DNA of 64,000 bases, taken from positions 186,001 to 250,000 of the forward strand of contig NZ_VNHS01000006.1 of assembly GCF_008124765.1 (NCBI RefSeq), given 5' to 3'. A model generated the notes under the pieces. It did not search any database. It was given only the letters and a program-made list of their open reading frames with translations, and had not been told where the DNA came from. The translations under genes and the position numbers were made by a program. This stretch comes from Paenibacillus methanolicus. GTDB taxonomy: Bacteria > Bacillota > Bacilli > Paenibacillales > Paenibacillaceae. Below, piece after piece: positions 23,354 through 32,537 of this stretch (positions within the stretch are counted from its first letter, which is position 1; every line of letters starts with the position of its first letter).

Positions 23354-24749
23354 GGTCGTTCACCCGCTTCGCCCGATATTTCCATGGCAGCTGGATTAAT
23401 ATCGTCAGCAGCTCGCGCGCGCTCTTGACCTCGCCGAAGCTAATATAAGGCATACCGAACGATTCCAACGTGCTCATATAGAGCAGCACGCTGAACAAGC
23501 CGATGAAGAAACCGAACAAACCCAGCAACGAGGAGATGAGCATGATGTAGAGTCGCATCATCAGCACGCTGCCGTTCAACGATTGATTGACGAGCGTAAA
23601 GGTGGCCACCGCCGTCACCGCCGAGACGACGAGCATCGTCGGCGAGGTGAGGCCGGCGCGGATCGCCGCATCCCCCACGATCAAGCCGCCGACGACGCTG
23701 ACCGTCTGTCCGACCGGCCGGGGCAGCCGCACGCCCGCTTCCCGGAACAGTTCGAACATGAGCATCATGAGGAACAGTTCGAGCTGCGAGCTGAGCGGGA
23801 GCCCGTTGCGCGAAATCGTGACGGTCGCCAGCAGCGGCAGCGGCACCTGATCCGTATTGAAGGCCAACAGGGAAATCCAGAAGCCGGGTAAACAGATGGC
23901 CAGCGACAAACCGATTAAACGGAGTATTCGTTCGAACGCCACGAAGAAAAACGGCATATGCGCATCTTCCGGCGATTTGAACAGATGCGCCAAATTGGCC
24001 GGCGCGATGAGACCCGCCGGCGAGCCGTCGACCAAGATGGCGAACCGGCCGTTCATCAGCGACTGGACGACGAAATCCGGCCTTCCGATATAGTTGATGA
24101 GCGGGAACAGCGACAAGGAGCGATCGGAGATGATCTCCTCCAGCTCGGCCGCTCCGTGCAGCGCCTGGATGTTCAATCCCTTCAATCTTCTTCGCGCTTC
24201 GTCGACGACGCCTGGCGGCGTGATCCCTTTCATATATAGCAACCTGACCGGCGTCTGAGTCGCCTCGCCGATCCGAAAATTCTCGATTTGCAGCCGAGGG
24301 GTGCGAAGCCGTTTGCGAATGAGCGCGGTATTGACGTCTATCGACTCGACGAAGCCGTCGCGCGGCCCTTTGAGCGACAGCTCCATCGTCGACTCCTCCG
24401 GCGTCCGTCCAGGCTGGCTGGCAATGTTGTACGCGAAGAAACGTCCGCTTTCCCTGCGCCAGATTACGAGCTGGCCGTCGAAGACGAACTTCAACACTTC
24501 CTCGCCTTCCTCGCTCGGCACGAATTCCATTACGAACGGAGAACCCTGCGACTCTGGCGCCCAGCCTCTTTGCTGGACCAGCACGTCCTGCAGCAGCTCC
24601 CGGCTGACCATGCCTTCGCAATAGATGATCGTCGCCGGCCCTAGCGGGTCATTCGGATCGTCCAGCTCCGTCATGAGCACGTCCCCGCATCCGCGCACTT
24701 TCTCCCGAATCCAGTCAACCGTTATAAGCATGATGTTCGCTTCCGGCAT
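23343..24749 (-). CDS. GerA-type germinant receptor subunit A (operon 1)
   Basis: 468-residue spore inner-membrane protein. A soluble N-terminal domain (about 1-240) precedes about five membrane helices. Family motifs are FVESIDVNTALIRKRLRTPRL, YIGRPDFVVQSLMNGRFAILVDGSP, and ELFREAGVRLPRPVGQTVSVVGG. It works with B and C subunits to sense nutrients and open ion channels. ATG 24749 has GGAGGAGGGG upstream and overlaps the B gene by 35 bp, so expression is coupled. Confidence 0.95.
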   Translation of the reverse strand: MPEANIMLITVDWIREKVRGCGDVLMTELDDPNDPLGPATIIYCEGMVSRELLQDVLVQQRGWAPESQGSPFVMEFVPSEEGEEVLKFVFDGQLVIWRRESGRFFAYNIASQPGRTPEESTMELSLKGPRDGFVESIDVNTALIRKRLRTPRLQIENFRIGEATQTPVRLLYMKGITPPGVVDEARRRLKGLNIQALHGAAELEEIISDRSLSLFPLINYIGRPDFVVQSLMNGRFAILVDGSPAGLIAPANLAHLFKSPEDAHMPFFFVAFERILRLIGLSLAICLPGFWISLLAFNTDQVPLPLLATVTISRNGLPLSSQLELFLMMLMFELFREAGVRLPRPVGQTVSVVGGLIVGDAAIRAGLTSPTMLVVSAVTAVATFTLVNQSLNGSVLMMRLYIMLISSLLGLFGFFIGLFSVLLYMSTLESFGMPYISFGEVKSARELLTILIQLPWKYRAKRVNDHER

Positions 24750-25899
24750 CGTTCCCCTCCTCCCGCAGTTTATTGAACGACAGCAGCCAAAGCACGAACG
24801 TGACCCCCGCCGTCACGAGCAAGTTCGACAGAAAGATGATCCGAGTCAGCACCCTATAGTCGAACATGAAATGCGACATCACCTTCGCCGCCACGATGAA
24901 CAACACGCAGATGACGGCCAATACCGCCGCCCGAAATGCCTGTCTTCGCAGCGGCAGCAGTTCCATCACGACGTACAACGACAAGGACATGCGGACGAAC
25001 GAGCCGGCAACCCACTGAAAGATGGCGAAGAAATCCAAATGTTCGATATAACGGCCAATGGTCACGAGCCGCCATTGCGCGAAAGCGGGATATCGCAGTT
25101 TAGCCGCTTCGACCGGCCCGAACTCAGTTACGGCGCCGATCGCCGGCCCCACCGTAAGCAGCGTCAGAAAGACGATCAAGCCGATCAAATGCCCGCTTTG
25201 CAGCGAACGGGTCAAATGATGCTTGACCAGAAGCAAGATGAATAACTCCGAGAGGCTCCCGAGCGCCAACAGGCTGCCGCGCAGCACGCCGTCCGGCCCA
25301 TGCTCCATAATCGGCAGCAGATAGCTGTAATTCTTATCCGGCATGTTGGCGGTCATGACGAAATCGCCGAGAAAGACGACGGTGGGCAGCAGCATCGTGG
25401 ACATGATCGCGATCGCCCGGATGCCGCTCCAAACGCCGAGTCCGATTAAGGCGATCAAGCATATCAAGACCACGAGCGGCGGCGTCGCGGGCAAATAGGT
25501 CGTCGTCGTCCATGCCGCGGTCTCCGCGTACGCCTGAAAGCTGGTCATCGTTAATTGCAGCCCCATCGGCAAGAGCAGCAGGAAGGCAATCGGCTTCGGC
25601 AGCCGCTTGAACAGCTGTCGCGCGAGCGGCTTGCCGCCCGTTCGCTTCAAGGTTCCGTGAATCACGAAATAAATCCAAGGCAGCGACGCGGCCAGCGCGA
25701 TCAGCGCGCATAGCCACGCATCGCGTCCGGCATCATTCAAGATCAAAGGCAGCAAGATGACATGGTTGGCCAGTCCGACGGACAGCATCAACATGAAAAA
25801 CAACGGCCATACCCCGAACGTTTGCACACGCATTTCGCCATTCAACTCCCGGGAGCTTTTCCCAAATGATGCCCTGCCGGCCGAGATGTCATGCATCAT
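24715..25899 (-). CDS. GerB-type germinant receptor subunit B (operon 1)
   Basis: 394-residue integral membrane protein of the GerAB/amino-acid-permease superfamily, with about ten helices; it is the ligand-binding subunit. FGVWPLFFMLMLSVGLANHV starts the first helix. The first ATG at 25899 gives a 22-residue polar extension; ATG near 25833 (MRVQTFGVWP) is an alternative. The order B-A-C in this operon differs from the A-B-C order of gerA in B. subtilis. Confidence 0.92.
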   Translation of the reverse strand: MMHDISAGRASFGKSSRELNGEMRVQTFGVWPLFFMLMLSVGLANHVILLPLILNDAGRDAWLCALIALAASLPWIYFVIHGTLKRTGGKPLARQLFKRLPKPIAFLLLLPMGLQLTMTSFQAYAETAAWTTTTYLPATPPLVVLICLIALIGLGVWSGIRAIAIMSTMLLPTVVFLGDFVMTANMPDKNYSYLLPIMEHGPDGVLRGSLLALGSLSELFILLLVKHHLTRSLQSGHLIGLIVFLTLLTVGPAIGAVTEFGPVEAAKLRYPAFAQWRLVTIGRYIEHLDFFAIFQWVAGSFVRMSLSLYVVMELLPLRRQAFRAAVLAVICVLFIVAAKVMSHFMFDYRVLTRIIFLSNLLVTAGVTFVLWLLSFNKLREEGNDAGSEHHAYNG

Positions 25900-25900
25900 C

Positions 25901-25931
25901 TTCCATGCATAAACGACAACGTTTCATGGAA
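25901..25931. promoter_or_regulatory. Dyad in the divergent ger promoter region
   Basis: TTCCATG (25901-25907) pairs with CATGGAA (25925-25931), and inside it AAACG (25911-25915) pairs with CGTTT (25920-25924). It nearly fills the 71-bp gap between the two ger operons. TGCATA at 25906 matches a SigG -35 element, but no CATACTA-like -10 is seen at the right distance. A shared operator is possible. Confidence 0.45.
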
Positions 25932-25970
25932 CGATGAAAGTCAGACAATAACCGGAAAGGCAGGATTCCG

Positions 25971-27449
25971 ATGCCAACGAAGGTCGCCACCTCCATCGAA
26001 GCGAATGCCCGCATTCTCCAGCATACGTTCGCCTCCTGCGGCGATCTGCGGATGCTGCCTTGGCAGTTCGGCCCGAATATGAAGAGCCGGGCGTTCTCCG
26101 TCTACTTCGATACGATCGTGCAGGAACGAAGCGCGAACTACTTCCGGCATACGATGCAGTCGGTTCTGGAACAGACGATCGGCGCCGGGGAAGCCGTGAC
26201 GCCCGGCATGATCGCCCACTATTACGCCCAGAACGTCGCCTCCGAGCAGCCGGCGTTCCTGGTCGAGGACATGGAGCACGCCGTCAGCCTCGTGCTTGGC
26301 GGCTATCTCGTCATCTTCATCGACGGGTGGGAAAAGGCGATCGCTTACATGGCCGCCGACGTTCCGAGCCGAGAGGTCAGCGAATCCGTCACGGAGCCCG
26401 TCGTACAAGGGCCGCGCGAGTCGACCGTCGACAAACTGAAAATCAATATCGGGATGATTCGCGCGCGCATCCAAAGCCCCAAGCTTAAAACCCGCTACAT
26501 GCGGGGCGGCGGCGCTTCGCGTACGATGGTCGCCTACGCGTATCTCGAAGGCTCCGTCGACCCGGCTGTGCTGAAGGAGTTCGCCGATCGTATGGAACAG
26601 CTCAAGGAAGGCGACGTGCTGGAAACCGCCTACGTCGAGAGCGTCATCGAGGACAACACCTGGTCGCCGTTCCCGCAGTTTCGCTACACGGAACGCACTG
26701 ACGTGGCCGCGGCCGCGCTGCTCGGCGGCAAGATCGTCGTCTTGGTCGAAGGGACAGGCAGCCTCCTGCTCTGTCCGGGCTTGTTCTTCGAGCTGCTTCA
26801 GTCGCCCGAGGATTACTACCAGCGCACGCTGGTCGCCAACGCGATCCGCTGGATGCGGATGACCGCATTCCTTATGGCGCTATTGCTGCCGAGCCTGTAT
26901 ATCGCGCTCTCCACGTTCCATACGGAGCTGATCCCGACCGTGCTGCTGCTGGCCGTGCTCGATTCCAGGGAAGGCATCCCGTTCCCGGCGTTCGTGGAGG
27001 CGTTCATTATGGTGTTCTTCTTCGAGCTGCTGCGCGAAGCCGGCATTCGCCTGCCGCGGCCCGTCGGCTCCGCCGTCAGCATCGTCGGCGCGCTGGTCGT
27101 GGGCGAAGCGGCCATCAATGCGGGCATCGCCTCGCCGATTATGGTCGTCGTCATCGCGTTGACCGGAATCGCGTCCTTCTCGCTGCCGCAGTATAATTTC
27201 GCCATCGCGCTCCGACTGCTCCAAATTCCGCTGATGGCGCTGGCGACGATGCTCGGCGGCTTCGGCCTCATGATCGGGTATTTGCTCATCTGGAACCATC
27301 TCGCCCGGCTGAAATCGCTCGGCGTTCCCTACTTGCGGCCCCTCGCGCCTTGGAACGCGGGCCAGCTGGCGGACTCGGCCGCGCGAAGGCCGCTAAGCTC
27401 CCGATTCAAGCCGCACGCAGACCGGGAGCATGCGACGAAACGATCTTGA
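25971..27449 (+). CDS. GerA-type germinant receptor subunit A (operon 2)
   Basis: 492-residue paralogue of the operon-1 A subunit with the same layout: soluble N-domain to about residue 290, then membrane helices. Matching motifs are STVDKLKINIGMIRARIQSPKL, shown here in two parts STVDKLKIN and MIRARIQSPKL, then SPFPQFRYTERTD and ELLREAGIRLPRPVGSAVS. Sequence between the two paralogues is well diverged, so they probably sense different nutrients or combine subunits. GGAAAGGCAGGA lies before the ATG. Confidence 0.95.
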   Translation: MPTKVATSIEANARILQHTFASCGDLRMLPWQFGPNMKSRAFSVYFDTIVQERSANYFRHTMQSVLEQTIGAGEAVTPGMIAHYYAQNVASEQPAFLVEDMEHAVSLVLGGYLVIFIDGWEKAIAYMAADVPSREVSESVTEPVVQGPRESTVDKLKINIGMIRARIQSPKLKTRYMRGGGASRTMVAYAYLEGSVDPAVLKEFADRMEQLKEGDVLETAYVESVIEDNTWSPFPQFRYTERTDVAAAALLGGKIVVLVEGTGSLLLCPGLFFELLQSPEDYYQRTLVANAIRWMRMTAFLMALLLPSLYIALSTFHTELIPTVLLLAVLDSREGIPFPAFVEAFIMVFFFELLREAGIRLPRPVGSAVSIVGALVVGEAAINAGIASPIMVVVIALTGIASFSLPQYNFAIALRLLQIPLMALATMLGGFGLMIGYLLIWNHLARLKSLGVPYLRPLAPWNAGQLADSAARRPLSSRFKPHADREHATKRS

Positions 27450-27478
27450 TCGCCTGTTCCCACAAGGATGTGAACTTC

Positions 27479-28702
27479 ATGAACACTCGCTTGGGACGAT
27501 TCAATAGCCGCTCCCCCTTCCATACGCTGCGCCGACTCTTGACCTTCGCGTTGATCGGCGCATTGCCGCTCCTCGCCGCCGGCTGCGGCGACCAGGCCGA
27601 ACTGACCGAGCGAGCGTTCGTCATGGGCATGGCGTTCGACCGCGGCGAAGACGGCAAGCTGCTGCTGACGCTCCAGATTTACAAGCCGTCGCAATCGGTA
27701 GCGGCGAAAGGCAAGACGGGGCGGCCTTATATCAACGTGAAAACGAGCGGCAGCACCGTGATGGAAGCGATCCGGGATTTGACGGTCCATATCGGGCGCA
27801 AAGCCCAATTTAGCCATCTCCGCTCGATCCTTATCAGCGAGAAACTCGCCCGCGAAGGCATGATGTCCGAGCTGCTCGATATATTCTACCGGGATAACGA
27901 GCCCAGGCTAACCTGCAGCGTTATCATTACGCGAGGCAAAGCCGGGCCCTATCTGGAAGTCGCGCCGTTAATCGAAAACACGGTCAGCCAGCAATATTAT
28001 TTGAACGAACGCGTCGCCGCGAAATATAGCGGCAAGTCCGTGCACGCTAGCCTGCTCAAACTGGCCATCCAGCTTCGCAGCGCCTCCGCCAGCGCCATGG
28101 TGCCTTATTTGACGCAAAGTTCGGAGAGCGGGACAACAAAGCCAAGCATGGCCGGCATCGCGATCATCCGAGATGGCCGCATGACCGATAAGCTCACGGG
28201 CACCGAGACGGAAGGATTGTTGATGCTGAACGACGTCTATCACGGCGGCGTCGTCGAGATCCCGTGCGGATCGGCCGGGGGAGACGAGCAGGGGAAAGGA
28301 ACCGAGTCGGTCGAACTGCTGCAGTTCCATACCGCGAAGAAAATAAACATCAAAGGCGATACGGCGGACGTCGCGTACCGCATGCATGCCGACGCGGCGG
28401 CGCTCGGCCTAGCCTGCAGCCACATTACTACGTCCACGCACGAGAAGGAATTGAGCGAGTGTGTCGCAGAGCGAATTAAAGCGCACGCGGAGAGCGCCTT
28501 CCGGCATCTGCAGCGCTCGCAAGCGGACGCGCTCGGCATCGGCAACGCGATCTATCAACGGCATCCGGCGCTATGGCGGGCATGGGAGAAGGATTGGCCG
28601 GAGCGCTTCGCAAAGCTGAACGTCACCTTCGAAGTCGACGTCCTGTTCGCCTCGCACGGTACATCCGGCGGCAAACCGTTCTTGGATCATCCGGACAACT
28701 AG
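27479..28702 (+). CDS. Ger(x)C-family spore germination lipoprotein (operon 2)
   Basis: 407-residue C subunit. Signal peptide LLTFALIGALPLLAAGC with the lipobox Cys near residue 36, then GDQAELTERAFVMGMAFD. The C-terminus has HPALWRAWEKDWPERFAKLN typical of Ger(x)C. The frame is open from 27350 inside the A-subunit gene, but ATG 27479 with AAGGATG upstream fits the signal peptide. It follows the A gene by 29 bp. Confidence 0.93.
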   Translation: MNTRLGRFNSRSPFHTLRRLLTFALIGALPLLAAGCGDQAELTERAFVMGMAFDRGEDGKLLLTLQIYKPSQSVAAKGKTGRPYINVKTSGSTVMEAIRDLTVHIGRKAQFSHLRSILISEKLAREGMMSELLDIFYRDNEPRLTCSVIITRGKAGPYLEVAPLIENTVSQQYYLNERVAAKYSGKSVHASLLKLAIQLRSASASAMVPYLTQSSESGTTKPSMAGIAIIRDGRMTDKLTGTETEGLLMLNDVYHGGVVEIPCGSAGGDEQGKGTESVELLQFHTAKKINIKGDTADVAYRMHADAAALGLACSHITTSTHEKELSECVAERIKAHAESAFRHLQRSQADALGIGNAIYQRHPALWRAWEKDWPERFAKLNVTFEVDVLFASHGTSGGKPFLDHPDN

Positions 28703-28718
28703 GGAGTGATGCGCTATC

Positions 28719-28961
28719 CTGATCGTCATCGTCTTGACCTGGCTTGCCGTTATGCTGCTGCTCGATTTTCGCGACGGACGCCGGGAAGGCCCGAGGCCCA
28801 CGCGAATCAAAGCCGCCTACGTCATCTTGCTGGCCATCACGCTCTATCACGCCGCGCTGACGTTCCGTTGGCTCCATTTACCCGGCTTCTACGATTTGGC
28901 CGCCGCGCTGTTCGGCCGAATCGGGCTGGCCGTCATTCAATCTCTGGGCTGGAAGGGGTGA
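28719..28961 (+). CDS. Small two-helix protein of the Ger operon (possible D subunit)
   Basis: About 80 residues: helix LTWLAVMLLLDF with hydrophobic residues before it, a charged loop DGRREGPRPTRIK, and helix AAYVILLAITLYHAALTF. Size, two-helix topology and position in a ger operon fit the D subunits of GerK/GerU-type receptors; this is inferred. The start is unclear. The frame has a stop at 28707, then no ATG or GTG before helix 1; CTG 28719 sits 12 nt after GGGAG, and TTG 28734 would cut the helix. Confidence 0.6.
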   Translation: MIVIVLTWLAVMLLLDFRDGRREGPRPTRIKAAYVILLAITLYHAALTFRWLHLPGFYDLAAALFGRIGLAVIQSLGWKG

Positions 28962-28967
28962 GAGCGG

Positions 28968-30101
28968 ATGCCCGTCTATATCACATCGAATCAGGCCGTC
29001 TGGCTGCTATTTATCTTTTTGACCAGCTCGGCCATCGTTAACTTGCCTGCCCCGCTGATTAGTTTCGCCGGCGGAGGCGCCTGGATCTCGCTTATGGCCG
29101 GCGCGCTGGCCGGCATGCCGCTGCTCTTCCTCCTCCTGTGGCTGAACCGGCGCTATCCCGGGAAGAGTCTGATCCAGTGCGGGCAGGAGGCGCTCGGCTT
29201 GCCCGTAACGATGGCGCTGGGCGCGGCCTACTTGTATTACCAGCTGCATATCGGAGCTGCCGTCATCCTCGACGTCGCGATGTTCATGCGCAGCTCCATG
29301 ATGCGCAACACGGAATCCTACTGGTTCATATTTCCTTTGTTCGCCGTGGCGGCGATTACCGTGCGCACCGGCATCGACAAATTCGCGGGACTGTTCCCGC
29401 TGCTCATGGGCAGCGTCGTCGCGTTCACCGTCGTCGTCGCATTCTTCTCGACCTCCAATTTCGACTTCGCGCACATGCTGCCGATTATACCAAGCGGTAT
29501 TAGGCCGATTATCCACGGATCTATCTTCACGTTTGGTCTGCCTTTCGCGGAGATGTCGCTGTTCGGGATGCTCCTGCCGTTCATCGGCAATCCGGACAAG
29601 AAGCTCGGCCGCAAAATGAGCGTCGCCATCGCAGGCAGCACAATCTGCCTGATGCTCTCCACGATCGTCGCGCTGCTCGTGTTCGGACCGGTAGCCGGCG
29701 ACCGCAAATACTCGCTCTACGAGGTTGCCCGGACGGTCGAGATCACGGACGTCTTCCAGCGCATCGAAGCGCTCATGGCTTACTGCGTGATCGCCGCCGC
29801 TTTCATGAAAGCGACGATCATCCTCTTCGTCGCGCATCAGACGTGCATCCACCTGCTCGGGCGCAAGGAGGACACGATGCTCATTTATCCGCTGGCTTTC
29901 CTCATGGCGGTATTGTCCTACACCGCGCTGCATGAAGGAGAAGCGCATTGGGTGTACCTGTTGACAACGACGCATATGGTGTGGGGCATCGTCTGCGGCG
30001 TCGGTCCGGTGCTGCTGATCGCGGCCGTCGCGGCCGTGCGTAAACGCAAAAAAGCCTCCGGCTCCCAAGAGGAGCCAGAGGCGCAAACGTCTCCGTCGTA
30101 G
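28968..30101 (+). CDS. GerB-type germinant receptor subunit B (operon 2)
   Basis: 377-residue ten-helix membrane protein of the GerAB family, starting ITSNQAVWLLFIFLTSSAI. It follows the small D-like gene by 6 bp with GGGGTGAGAG-type ribosome site. Operon order is therefore A-C-D-B. The last codons (residues about 360-371) also form a terminator hairpin for the convergent gene. Confidence 0.93.
   Translation: MPVYITSNQAVWLLFIFLTSSAIVNLPAPLISFAGGGAWISLMAGALAGMPLLFLLLWLNRRYPGKSLIQCGQEALGLPVTMALGAAYLYYQLHIGAAVILDVAMFMRSSMMRNTESYWFIFPLFAVAAITVRTGIDKFAGLFPLLMGSVVAFTVVVAFFSTSNFDFAHMLPIIPSGIRPIIHGSIFTFGLPFAEMSLFGMLLPFIGNPDKKLGRKMSVAIAGSTICLMLSTIVALLVFGPVAGDRKYSLYEVARTVEITDVFQRIEALMAYCVIAAAFMKATIILFVAHQTCIHLLGRKEDTMLIYPLAFLMAVLSYTALHEGEAHWVYLLTTTHMVWGIVCGVGPVLLIAAVAAVRKRKKASGSQEEPEAQTSPS
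30048..30082 (-). terminator. Terminator of the SDR gene inside the gerB coding end
   Basis: GCCTCCGGCTCC (30054-30065) pairs with GGAGCCAGAGGC (30071-30082), one mismatch, with A6 before it on the plus strand. It therefore ends the minus-strand operon although it lies inside plus-strand coding sequence. Confidence 0.8.
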
Positions 30102-30115
30102 CGGCGAGTCGAAGT

Positions 30116-30910
30116 CTAGCGTTCCATATGATCGTCGGGCTGGGCGGCCTTGACCGTCAACCCGCCGTCGACCATGAGCAAATGGCCGTTAATCTGCATC
30201 GCTTCATCCGAGGCGAGGAAGACGACCGCGTCGCCGATCTGACGCGCGGTGCCAAGCCGTTTCATCGGATTGGCCTCCACTTCCTTGCGCCGCAGCTCCG
30301 GATCCGCGAGGAAATCGGTGCACATGTCGGTATCGACCGTGCTCGGTCCGACCGCATTGATGTTGATGCCGAATTTGCCGAGCTCGATCGCCATGCCTTT
30401 CGTCAGCATATGCGCGGCCGCCTTCGAAGACTGATAATGCGGGATAACCGGGCTGGTCACGACCAGACTCGCCGTCGAGAGCACGTTGACGATTTTGCCC
30501 GCGCGGCGCTCGATCATCGACGCAGCCGCCCGCTGCGAACACATGAAGATCGACTTCACGTTCGTGTTGAAGGTGCGGTCCCACGTCTCCTCCGTCACTT
30601 TCATGAACGGCTCGAACGGCGCGATCCCGGCGTTGTTCACCAGAATTTCGACGGGACCGAACCGATGCTCCACTTCGGCGAACATGCGCTCCACCTGTTC
30701 CTTGCTGCCTACGTCCGCCTGAACGACGATGGCGTTCACGCCTAGAGCGCGCGCTTGTTCCGCGACCGCTTCGGCTTTGGAACGGCTCGAGTCCGACGTG
30801 AAATTGACGGCCACGTGAGCCCCTTCTTCCGCCAGCCGGATGACGATCGCTTCGCCGATGCCCCGGCTCCCTCCGGTGACCAGCGCGATTTTACCTTGTA
30901 ATCTTGCCAT
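30116..30910 (-). CDS. Short-chain dehydrogenase/reductase (FabG-like fold)
   Basis: 264-residue NAD(P)-dependent oxidoreductase. The Rossmann motif is TGGSRGIGEAI (residues ~13-23), with NNAG near 90, Ser in VLSTAS and the catalytic YQSSK. It looks like FabG, but it lies downstream of a UxaA-type dehydratase, so a role on a sugar acid or keto-sugar is more likely than fatty-acid synthesis. ATG 30910 has GGGGAACGGAAG upstream; ATG 30928 is also possible. Confidence 0.85.
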   Translation of the reverse strand: MARLQGKIALVTGGSRGIGEAIVIRLAEEGAHVAVNFTSDSSRSKAEAVAEQARALGVNAIVVQADVGSKEQVERMFAEVEHRFGPVEILVNNAGIAPFEPFMKVTEETWDRTFNTNVKSIFMCSQRAAASMIERRAGKIVNVLSTASLVVTSPVIPHYQSSKAAAHMLTKGMAIELGKFGININAVGPSTVDTDMCTDFLADPELRRKEVEANPMKRLGTARQIGDAVVFLASDEAMQINGHLLMVDGGLTVKAAQPDDHMER

Positions 30911-30947
30911 CTTCCGTTCCCCTTCCATATGACCATGCAGCCTTCGG

Positions 30948-32111
30948 CTACAGGCTCGGTCCGATCCGGTTAATACTGAATTCCTGGTGTCCGAGAATCT
31001 CGGCTTTCGTCAGCTTGCCCGATGCGACCGCGGCAATCTCCTGCCAGATCCGTTCGCCGGCGAGCCCTACGCCTGTCGTCCCGTCCAATATATCGCTGAC
31101 GTCCACGTCCATGTTGTCCGTCATCCGCTGATACATCGCTTTATTGCCCGTTATCTTAATGACCGGCACGACCGCCGCACCGGTCGGCGTCCCCCGCCCC
31201 GTCGTGAAGCAGACGAGATGCACGCCGCTCGCCGCCATGCCGGAGACGCATTCGATGTCGTTGCCCGGCGAATCCATGAAATAGAGGCCCGTGCCGGGAA
31301 TCGCCTCGGCGTATTCGAAGGCGCCCATCATCGGCGACGTCCCGCATTTGCTAATGCAGCCAAGCGACTTCTCTTCGATCGTCGTAAGGCCGCCCGCGAT
31401 GTTGCCCGGGCTCGGATTGCCGCCCCGCATATCCGCGCCCATCCGCTCGACTTCCCGCTCGAAGCGCGCGACGAACGCGTAGAGTTGATCCGCCACCTCC
31501 GGGGTCGCGCAACGCGCGGCGAGGACATGCTCCGCTCCGATGATCTCCGTCGTCTCGCTGATGATGACCGTGCCGCCCTGGTCGATCAGCATGTCGGACG
31601 CCGCGCCAAGAGCCGGATTGGACGCCATGCCGCTTGTCGCGTCCGAACCGCCGCACTTGACGCCGATGCGCAGCTTCGAGGCCGGAATCGGTTCAGGCTT
31701 CAGCAGGTTGAGCTCCGCGCGCATCTCCCGAGCGAGCTCACCGCCGCGCTGAATCGCTTTGATCGAGCCGCCAACCTCTTGAATGTCGATGACCTCGGCC
31801 CGTTTGCCGGTACGCCTGATATCTTCCGCCAATGCGTAAGGGTCGACGACCTCGCAGCCAAGGCTTACGATGAGCACCGCGCCTACGTTCGGATTGCGTC
31901 CCGTACCCGACAGCGTCGCGAACGTGCGGTCCTTGTCCGCGCCGATCTGGCTGCAGCCGTGCTGATGCGGAATCGCGACGGTATCGGGGACGAGCTGCGT
32001 AATGCGCGTACAGACTTGATTGGCGCAAATAACCGTCGGAATGATGAGCAGATGATTGCGGATGCCGTAGTCGCCGTCCGGGCGCAAATAGCCAAGCAGT
32101 TCAGTTTGCAT
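30948..32111 (-). CDS. UxaA-family sugar-acid dehydratase, large domain
   Basis: 387-residue C-terminal domain protein of the altronate/galactarate dehydratase family, which removes water from sugar acids to give 2-keto-3-deoxy acids with Fe(II). Family motifs are GIRNHLLIIPTVICANQV, PHQHGCSQIGADKDRT, GVKCGGSDATSGMASNPALG and GNIAGGLTTIEEKSLG. ATG 32111 has AAGGAG upstream and overlaps the SAF gene by 11 bp. In many bacteria the two domains are fused; here they are separate genes. Substrate (altronate, galactarate or other) is unknown. Confidence 0.9.
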   Translation of the reverse strand: MQTELLGYLRPDGDYGIRNHLLIIPTVICANQVCTRITQLVPDTVAIPHQHGCSQIGADKDRTFATLSGTGRNPNVGAVLIVSLGCEVVDPYALAEDIRRTGKRAEVIDIQEVGGSIKAIQRGGELAREMRAELNLLKPEPIPASKLRIGVKCGGSDATSGMASNPALGAASDMLIDQGGTVIISETTEIIGAEHVLAARCATPEVADQLYAFVARFEREVERMGADMRGGNPSPGNIAGGLTTIEEKSLGCISKCGTSPMMGAFEYAEAIPGTGLYFMDSPGNDIECVSGMAASGVHLVCFTTGRGTPTGAAVVPVIKITGNKAMYQRMTDNMDVDVSDILDGTTGVGLAGERIWQEIAAVASGKLTKAEILGHQEFSINRIGPSL

Positions 32112-32442
32112 GCGTATTCGTCTCCTTTGCGCTTCCCGCTTGATCGCCGCGGCCGCGGATGCCTTCCACGTTGTGGACGTGGACATGTTCGCCCGCCTTG
32201 ACCGGCTCGGTCGTCTGGCCGATGATCTCCCCATACTTGCGCACCGGCTGCCCGGATGCGATATCCCGGATCGCGATCTTGTGTCCGAACGGGATCGCGG
32301 CAAGCGCCGTCACATGCTCGAGCGCCTCCCCGCTTCGATACTGCACGCTCTCGCCTGCGGCCAAATCCCGCAGCGCCGTCGCGACGTCGTCCTTCGGATC
32401 GACGACCAGCGCGTCCGCGCCCGGTTGAATCGCATGTGCCAT
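32101..32442 (-). CDS. UxaA-family SAF-domain subunit
   Basis: 113-residue SAF domain, the small N-terminal half of altronate/galactarate dehydratases, which positions substrate or metal. Visible motif: ALAAIPFGHKIAIRDIASGQPVRKYGEIIG, shown as IPFGHKIAIRDI and VRKYGEIIG, followed by AGEHVHVHNVEG. The start has AGAGGATGG upstream. It is the first gene of a SAF-UxaA-SDR operon with a promoter and operator at 32494-32537. Confidence 0.88.
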   Translation of the reverse strand: MAHAIQPGADALVVDPKDDVATALRDLAAGESVQYRSGEALEHVTALAAIPFGHKIAIRDIASGQPVRKYGEIIGQTTEPVKAGEHVHVHNVEGIRGRGDQAGSAKETNTHAN

Positions 32443-32493
32443 GCGGCACCATCCTCTCTGCTCGAAGTGAAAGTTAGAAAGCGTTATTATTGG

Positions 32494-32537
32494 GTTATCG
32501 ATAACTCTAAACTAACAGCGCCTGCGATTGCTGTCAA
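32494..32537 (-). promoter_or_regulatory. Promoter and LacI-type operator of the SAF-UxaA-SDR operon
   Basis: Minus-strand TTGACA (32537-32532), a 17-bp spacer and TAGTTT (32514-32509) are followed at the expected start site by the perfect palindrome GTTATCGATAAC (32505-32494). A central CG palindrome at the start site is typical of LacI-family repression. An overlapping plus-strand promoter TTGCTG-17 bp-TATAGT (32529-32557) may drive the divergent regulator. Confidence 0.7.

Noticed and set aside
25900-25970. SigG promoters for both ger operons
   Set aside because: TGCATA matches a -35 but no CATACTA-like -10 occurs at 17-18 bp on either strand.
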